Part shown: positions 57,641 through 64,000 of the stretch, one piece after another
Numbering within the stretch: position 1 is the first letter of the stretch
How the letters are laid out: every line of letters starts with the position of its first letter
From: Limnoperna fortunei
Taxonomy: Eukaryota > Mollusca > Bivalvia > Mytilida > Modiolidae
Assembly: GCA_944474755.1 (NCBI GenBank)
Contig: OX104120.1
Coordinates: 24,148,242 to 24,212,241, forward strand
DNA length: 64,000 nt
Reading direction: 5' to 3'
The notes under the pieces: model-generated
What the model saw: only the letters and a program-made list of their open reading frames with translations
Told to the model about the DNA's origin: nothing
The model's database searches: none
Made by a program: the position numbers and the translations under genes

Positions 57641-57895
57641 GTTTGCTTTGTTTAAATGATGTTAAGCAGCAATTTTTAAGCTATATCATGGCATCCTTTT
57701 TGTACTGGGGAGGAAGCCGAAGTATCCAGAGAAAACCCCCATCCTTGAGCAGGAAAACTGACAATCCTTATCAATTTAGATTGGAGTTTAGTACAACCCT
57801 GTAGTGAGACTCGAACACACAATCTCAGTGTTGACAGACCAATGATCAATAGTTGATGGACTACCTTAACCACTTGGACACCAGAGCTTATGGTA
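57641..57895 (-). mobile_element. tRNA-derived SINE, minus orientation
   Basis: Body GGGGAGGAAGCCGAAGTATC. The minus-strand head contains GTCCAAGTGGTTAAGGTAG and the B-box region GTGTTCGAGTCTC. A SINE tail fragment also lies at 57484-57570. Confidence 0.8.
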
Positions 57896-58445
57896 TATTG
57901 TACTGTGATAATATAAGACTATATATAAACATTTCAGTTTTATTACTGTCTTATAATACATAACAATTTCAATGTATGATTGATTAAAAAAATATACACA
58001 AGATATTTTCGAAATATTCTCTTTGCACCAATAATGAAGTTTATAATACATGTACTATGCATAAGCAGCACTGTCTTTCTTTGGAACTTTTTTGCTAATA
58101 TAACTGGAATATAACTTTTACAAGGCAGCCTGGTGCTAAATGTAAAATTTCTTGTAGTGTAGTCACGATTGCAATAACGGCAGCATGTGGAATCTTGTAC
58201 TTAAAATAACATAAGCACACCTTTACTACTTTGCCAATTTTAATATACTTTAAACGAGCAACTATTTCCTGATCAAAACCATTGTTTATTTCAGGATGGA
58301 AATAAAAAGGGAAAGAGGATTACATAGTCAATAAAAATACAGCTATCCAGGATAATTCCCGATCTGCATTATCTACACTTGGAATTGATACCAAGGGGAA
58401 TGTTAAAAACTAGATCGAATAATTGTACCCTCACTTTTTTTTTGT
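57896..58445. other. intergenic, nothing recognised
   Basis: AT-rich with chance frames only. Confidence 0.4.
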
Positions 58446-58447
58446 TT

Positions 58448-59105
58448 TTTGGGCTAGTGTACGAATTTAGTCCCATAACTCGTAATGTAGCAGAGTGGGA
58501 GTGAATCTTTGAAGTTGCATATACAATTAGACGTGGTCGATCTTGATATCTTTCGATAGTTTCACCATATTTTTTAATGGTTTCATGTTTAAAATCGATC
58601 ATTATTGATACATGATGATAGTTATTGCCGTTTTTAATATCCCACTGTGCGTTTTGTATTAATTGACATTCGTGTCTCTTTTTAATTATGTTTACTACGT
58701 GGAAAACATTGAGAAAGCCGAAACTGAATGCAGTGTTGCATCTTGGGTAATACACGTTAATTTCTGGATTCTTACTACGGAATTGTTGTTACAGTATGCA
58801 AATTAGCACCTTCATAATAAAATTAGGTTACATTATCCATATACAGAAAAATGATCAACAAAGCATTTTCCACGTGCATCTTCAAAGACAAAAAAAATTA
58901 ATTTCTTCAATAAAGATTGTTTCCCGTTAGTTTCGCAATGTCTAAAGCTTTAATAACGTAAAGAAGATGAATATTATGTTTGAATTTTGTATAAAAAGAC
59001 AGAAGATAGAATTTTTTATTTGCTACATTACGAGCAATAGGACTAAATTAATCCAACAAATCACAAATCTAACTTCAGATCATAAAGGCAGTAAAATTAG
59101 GCATA
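58448..59105 (+). mobile_element. 650-bp dispersed non-coding repeat, copy 2
   Basis: Aligns with 25340-25985 from TTTAGTCCCATAACTCGTAA to CAGTAAAATTAGGC, with scattered substitutions and a deletion near the left end (around 58507). Confidence 0.85.
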
Positions 59106-59605
59106 GTTAAAAATATCCCCAACTCTTATTTGCTACTTTTATAATAGTTTTCTTTTTCATTATGAACTGTAAGACATATTGATTCAATGGAAATGTGGTA
59201 ATGATGGGGTTTAACACACACGTGTAGAGGAATACTACTTCCTTAATATTTATGAAGGATGTTTTCAAACCGTTTCTATGATGCAACTCATGCTTTACCT
59301 GTATTGGTTTATCGTAAGTCCATGTAAAATTTCATACACATGCTATTATCTACAGAAATAAACATGCCTTTATGGAATATTTTGTGGAACAGTCAAAAAC
59401 AATGAAATAAAAACATTTGTAATACAATCGGGAAATATGTCAAACTGCTGTGTTAACACAAATCATGATGTAACCACCACAATGTACAATCACATGCAAT
59501 TACTCAACAATTATTTAATGCAGATATTTAAATTAACAATAAGCTATATGTATGTATGTATGCAACATTTAAAGATTATAATCTAATCTAATATTGATTC
59601 TAGTT

Positions 59606-59788
59606 GACAAATGATGATAATGATAATTATAGTAAGATATAGCATTATCTATAGAATAATATCCAGACAAATAATGATAATGATAATTATAATAAGATAA
59701 AGCATTATCTATAGAATAATATCCAGACAAATAATGATAATGATAATTATAGTAAGATGAAGCATTATCTATAGAAACATATCCAATT
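59606..59788. repeat. 60-bp minisatellite, three units
   Basis: Three units built on GATAATGATAATTATAGTAA then AGCATTATCTATAGAA. They also read as an open frame on the minus strand (YYNYHYHYLSG), which I take as a by-product. Confidence 0.93.
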
Positions 59789-60043
59789 TGACAAAAATGA
59801 TAAAACATAAACTTCTAATAAAACACAAACAAACAAAAGTTATTACTAGTATCATCAACAACTATTATATTATCAATGCTCTTTTACATGATATCACTGA
59901 TCACAAATACAAAATAGTTAATACAGAGATAATTTCAACTCATTATGCAGTGACATGCATCCTAACAAGAAAATTACAGGTAATTCTACTGCATGTAACA
60001 TCATAACGGACTATTCCGAATGAATATTTTTTTTATCAGCAGG

Positions 60044-60299
60044 TTATGCTTCTTGTTCCACTTCATTATTACCATGGTTATCCATACTTTTTGACCTTGA
60101 GCGTGATCTTGAATTATTCCTTACATCGTTATCCAAAGGTTTTGAGGCTGACCTTGATCTAGATTTTGACCTTGACCTAGATTTTTTCTTAGGCGACTCA
60201 GATTTTCTTTTTTCAGATTTTTCATCTTTATCCGAATGTCTGCTTCTACTTCGTTTGGGTGATTTTGATCTGGATTTTTCTCTCTTTGGTGACTTGGAC
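60044..60299 (-). CDS. SR paralogue last exon
   Basis: Acceptor TCATTAAAG. Encodes SKSPKREKSRSKSPKRSRSR, the middle KSESPKKKSRSRSKSRSRSA, and stop TAA. 84 residues. Confidence 0.92.
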
Positions 60300-63200
60300 C
60301 TTTAATGAAAATAAATTTCATGAAAAGAAAAACTTTATCTCTTCCAAAAAAAAATTTTAACATTAAAAAACATTTGTAACAATTGTAGCCACAGTAAAAA
60401 GGCCAGCCTGCTTTCCACATCATTAATGACAAAAACTACTTTGTTAGTAAGATGTAAATAGTAGTGGTGTTCTGATGATCGATAAAATCTCAAATCAGTT
60501 GGTTGGCCATCTAGTGTGATTAATCAATTGGGATTTTCAGAAACCAATCATCTGGTGAAAATTATGGGTCAGTATTTTTTGAAATTTTGTTTTCTTCTTA
60601 AAACATCATCCTCACAAGTCAGGGTTTCTGTCTCCACAAAACCCTGACAAACATAGCTAGAAAATTCCTGAGCGAAAGCGTTTTCATATGATGTCACACC
60701 TTCAAAATATCAACCAATGAAATTGCTTAAAAAACAAGAGGCTCTCTAGAGCCTGTTTATATAGGCAAAGAAGATGGCATATCCACATTGTCAAACTAAG
60801 TCCTGTAAATTTTTTACTGTTATAAATAACATGATCTTTGAGACCATCCAATGAATCCTGCTGTTTGGTTTCAATTGATTCAATAGCTTCAGACATTTTT
60901 CCTATGTATAGGTTTGCATTTAAAATTGATTCCTACAATTGCAGCCATTGTTGATTTTAGATCAAATGAGCAAGCATAAACTTTTAAGGGAACCATCCAA
61001 TAAGTATTCACATACAATAATATGGCTTGAATCGGCTTTGCAGTTCAGAAAAGTTGGCATTTGAAAAATATTCCTATAGAGTCCACTGTTAAAACTTTGT
61101 CTGTAATGGTAATGGTAAACACAAGTAGACCACCTTTACTCGTGTTAGCTAAAACAGTTTGTTGACCTTTAAGGGGCTATAACCAATTTAATTAATCACC
61201 TGACTACATCAATCCAATTTAGACTATTGTTTACATTTATTAAAGGGCCATTACCCCTATAAGGGGTCATCTGACAATTTCAATCCAATGGACAATTTTG
61301 TAGAGCTCAATTAGCTGAACATTTAAGCAAGCAAAACCTTTTCCCTATCTTCTATCGTTCACAATCTATAAGGGTAAAAAAACTATTTCTGCAATTTAAG
61401 GGGCCACAGCCCCTATAAGGGGTCATCTGACATTCTTCAAAATTTCAGGGTAGGTAGATCTTGACGTGCTGATCACTTTTACCCTGTGCCAGAATTTTGA
61501 TATCTGTCAACGTTTTTGAGTTATTTGCAAAAAACTGCTGTTTTACCCCCCTGTTCTATTTTTAGCAACGGCGGCCATGTTTTTTATCGGATCAATTTAA
61601 AATGAGGATCGTTTGTAGCCAACATGTCATTTATAATTCCTATCAAGTTTCAGTCAAATTGGTTCAGTAGTTTCAGACAAGAAGATTTTTGAAATTGTTA
61701 ACGGACGGTTCACAATCTATAAGGGTAAAACCACTATTTCTGGCATTTAAGAGGCCATAGCCCCTATAAGGGGTCATCTGACATTTTCAACCCAATGACA
61801 ATTTTGTAGAGCTTACTTAGCTGAACAATATGCAATTGAAATAACTTCAATATCTTATATAGTTCTTGAGATATAAGACAAAATTAGTGCAAAACTCAAA
61901 AAAAATCAAGAAAAGGGGCAATAACTCCCACATGGTTTGTTGGAATTTCTTCAAAATTTCAGGGTAGGTAGATTTTCACGTGCTGATCACTTTTACCCTA
62001 TGCCAGAATTTTGATATCTGTCACCGTTTTTGAGTTATTTGCAAATAACTGCTGTTTTACCCCCCTGTTCTATTTTTAGCAATGGCGGCCATGTTTTTTA
62101 TAGGATCAATTTAAAATGAGGATCGTTTGTAGCCAACATGTCATTTATCATTCCTATCAAGTTTCAGTCAAATTGGTTCAGTAGTTTCAGACAAGAAGAT
62201 TTTTGAAATTGTTAACGGACGACGACGGACGCATAGTGATGGCATAAGCTCACATGGCCTTCGGCCAGGTGAGCTAAAAATGCAAGTGTTTGGAAGTAGT
62301 ATTTACAACATTGCTGCAGATGGATCGATCAATAAACAAAACTAATAAATATCACTATCATAACAAGCTATTAACACTTTAGTACAAAAAAACATTGATT
62401 TTCACATGGTCTATGAAACATATCCATTTGTTTATTTACAATCGACACCGGGATATCCCCTAACCATAGGAAAGTGAGCACTAAAGTCAACACCACATAT
62501 TTGAATAAGTTGTCCTTATCTATTGCTACAGACAATTAATATTTAGAATACAGAAGCATGACTTCATAAACTCCTATGATTATCAACAAATATTTTTGGG
62601 ACCTTTGTAGCCATTAAGAGTATCAGAGATGCTTAATACCTTTATACCAAAAGACAGTATATGTGATACACTTCATCAAATCTTTATCTTTTTTGAGTCC
62701 TTTCTAATATGGATCAGCTATTTGTACCAAGTTCGATTAAAATTAACACAAAAGTTTCAAAAAAGATCTTAAAGTTTTGACTTAATATTTAAACAATGTC
62801 TTAATTATCTTAACTTTAATATCCTTTACCTAAGGACAATTCAACTGAAATTAGAACAATAGTTTCTAAACAAAATTAAAATTTGAAAATGTGAAATGTT
62901 TATGATGACGACAGACAACAAAAACACTTTGATAGAAGCTCACTAGGGTCCTTAGATTCAGTGAGATAAAATAAACAAAGTAGGTTCAACTTTAATTTGT
63001 GCATTTTGAGAATTATGATAAAACACATAAAAAATATTTTTTTATGAGTTAACCCACAAGTAAAAGGATGAGAAGTGCATGATGCATAATGAAATCAATG
63101 ATTGATTGATTGATTGACTGATGTTTAACGTCCAAGCAATATTTCAGCTATATTCAGGACATGAGCAATTTTATAAATTGATGATGTTTAATAATTAGAA

Positions 63201-63533
63201 AGTTGGCATAGAAACAACCCTGTCGAAATATGAAATCAATGAAGAACTTACTGAAAATTGAAAAGAAATAAATTATATCATATCGAAACCAACTAATAAA
63301 TGTCAGCATTAACAAAACAAATTTAAACATAATTAAATAACCTGTTAATAATATTTTACAGCAAACTGCGACTTTCACATCTGGGTGCATTAAAGCTAGT
63401 AATTTATCACATGACAGTACAGGTTATGGAAGAACTCATTACAAACCTTCTGCTCTTGCTTCTTCTTGGTGAGCGGGAACGTGATTTAGAACGTGATCTT
63501 GAATGACTTCTCCTTCTTCTTGAATCTCGATCT
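60044..63533 (-). CDS. SR splicing factor paralogue, 3' exons only (runs off the window)
   Basis: Two minus-strand exons (63447-63533 and 60044-60299) match exons 3 and 5 of the complete SR gene in phase, splice sites and protein. The last exon ends NHGNNEVEQEA against YHGNGEVTQEA, and shares RSASKPLDNDVRNNSRSRSR. The RRM and zinc-knuckle exons should lie beyond 64000. The 45-nt exon of the first gene was not found between them. Same strand and same exon design indicate tandem gene duplication. The frame is intact, so it is probably functional. Confidence 0.88.
60607..62482. mobile_element. second MULE-like MITE copy, split by a later insertion
   Basis: 60607-60730 matches the right arm and interior of the 51282 element read inversely (CATCCTCACAAGTCAGGGTT, AATGAAATTGCTT). 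The match resumes at 62280 (GCAAGTGTTTGG, TTTTCACATGGTCTA, ATTTACAATCGACACCGGGA). The far arm is missing. Confidence 0.85.
60734..62277 (+). mobile_element. hairpin-ended repeat inserted in the MITE
   Basis: The 5' end has the palindrome AGGCTCTCTAGAGCCT. The interior has AAGGGGTCATCTGACA words and a duplicated block of about 350 bp (starts TTCACAATCTATAAGGGTAA at about 61358 and 61706). The 3' end is ACGACGGACGCATAGTGATG then hairpin TGGCCTTCGGCCA and GGTGAGCTAA. Confidence 0.85.
62483..63090. repeat. degenerate tail of another hairpin-ended repeat at about 62880-62970
   Basis: GATGACGACAGACAACAAAA then AGCTCACTAGGGTCCTTAGA, TTCAGTGAGATAAAA resembles the 3' ends at 36263 and 62277 with more decay. 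The remainder is AT-rich and unassigned. Confidence 0.5.
63097..63172. repeat. dispersed repeat with TGAT tail, second copy
   Basis: TGATTGATTGATTGACTGAT then GTTTAACGTCCAAGCAATAT and TTCAGCTATATTCAGGACAT, as at 22495-22620. Confidence 0.8.
63447..63533 (-). CDS. SR paralogue upstream RS exon
   Basis: Acceptor TTTTTACAG and donor AGAAG|GTTTGT. Encodes DRDSRRRRSHSRSRSKSRSR and SPRRSKSR, the homologue of 42540-42632 with the same phases (1 to 2). Confidence 0.9.
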
Positions 63534-63617
63534 CTGTAAAAATCATATAACTTCAAATTTCCAAACTTCCAGTTATTTATGACAAGTTAATCATAAAAAC
63601 AGCTTGTACATGTTAAA

Positions 63618-63743
63618 CAATCTAATTAAAATTAAATCTTTCACTTGCTCCCCCCTTTTTGTTATAGGTCGCTGCGTTGTAAGTACGCAGCGACCATAGC
63701 AAAAAGGGGGGAGCAAGTGAAAGATTTAATTTTAATTAGATTG
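63618..63743. mobile_element. near-perfect 126-bp palindromic element with 9-bp target duplication
   Basis: Arms CAATCTAATTAAAATTAAAT then CTTTCACTTGCTCCCCCC on the left and the inverse on the right, meeting at GGTCGCTGCGTTGTAAGTAC then GCAGCGACC. Flanked by CATGTTAAA (63609-63617 and 63744-63752). Same end family as 20837-21235, reduced to its arms. It lies in an SR paralogue intron. Confidence 0.93.
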
Positions 63744-64000
63744 CATGTTAAAAGGCAAACAAGAAATTATAACTTCAAAATTAAGACCATACCTATCTGA
63801 CCACATATTTTTAGAGGAACCATACTATATCTTATAAAAATATAAAGCAAAATGACAAGTGTTAATGCTACCCTGGAAACTCAGATATTATGTCTGGCCT
63901 TTAGATACTGTCAAAGCAGGCAGGACAAAAACTAATAAAAGGATTTTCTTACAAAATTTAATTCTAATAGGTTATTTATGATATAACTTTTGAAGGAATT

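Noticed and set aside
59569..59808. Tyr/His-rich repeated peptide frame
   Set aside because: It is explained by a three-unit 60-bp AT-rich minisatellite.

Overview
This is a 64 kb piece of an AT-rich animal nuclear genome. Spliced GT-AG genes, tRNA-derived SINEs, foldback/MITE elements and arrays in the style of mollusc repeats (for example the 'gggcaataactcctataagg' arrays) point to a bivalve, most like a marine mussel. That species call is inference from repeat style and was not checked by any search.

Three protein-coding loci can be defended. (1) Plus strand, 6774-20721: twelve exons with consistent phases encode an ionotropic glutamate receptor-like channel of about 780 residues: amino-terminal domain, split ligand-binding domain, M1, pore loop, M3 and M4. 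Only the first (signal-peptide) exon is missing. (2) Minus strand, 28604-29338: an intronless type II membrane C-type lectin-like receptor whose cytoplasmic tail carries ITIM-like and ITAM-like tyrosine motifs, with a TATA box at a suitable distance. (3) Minus strand, 33644-49183: a complete five-exon SR splicing factor (RRM, CCHC zinc knuckle, RS tail; SRSF7/9G8-like). A tandem paralogue begins at 60044 and runs off the right edge; only its RS-tail exons lie in the window.

The rest is introns and intergenic DNA dense in repeats: tRNA-derived SINEs, a LINE 3' end, a dead Tc1-type transposase, and several terminal-inverted-repeat or foldback elements, three of them with clear 9-bp target-site duplications. 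There are also two families with terminal hairpins that carry internal tandem arrays (165 bp and 146 bp units), very young tandem duplications (261 and 266 bp) and microsatellites. One foldback element lies between the paralogous SR exons and the window edge. One older element is split by a later insertion, which gives an empty-site reference within the same window.

The three genes have no evident functional link. The most interesting biology is the receptor with altered ligand-contact residues, the lectin receptor with a dual signalling-motif tail, and the tandem SR genes. No operon, CRISPR, rRNA or functional tRNA gene was seen. Protein calls rest on motif recognition by eye; no alignment program or database was used.
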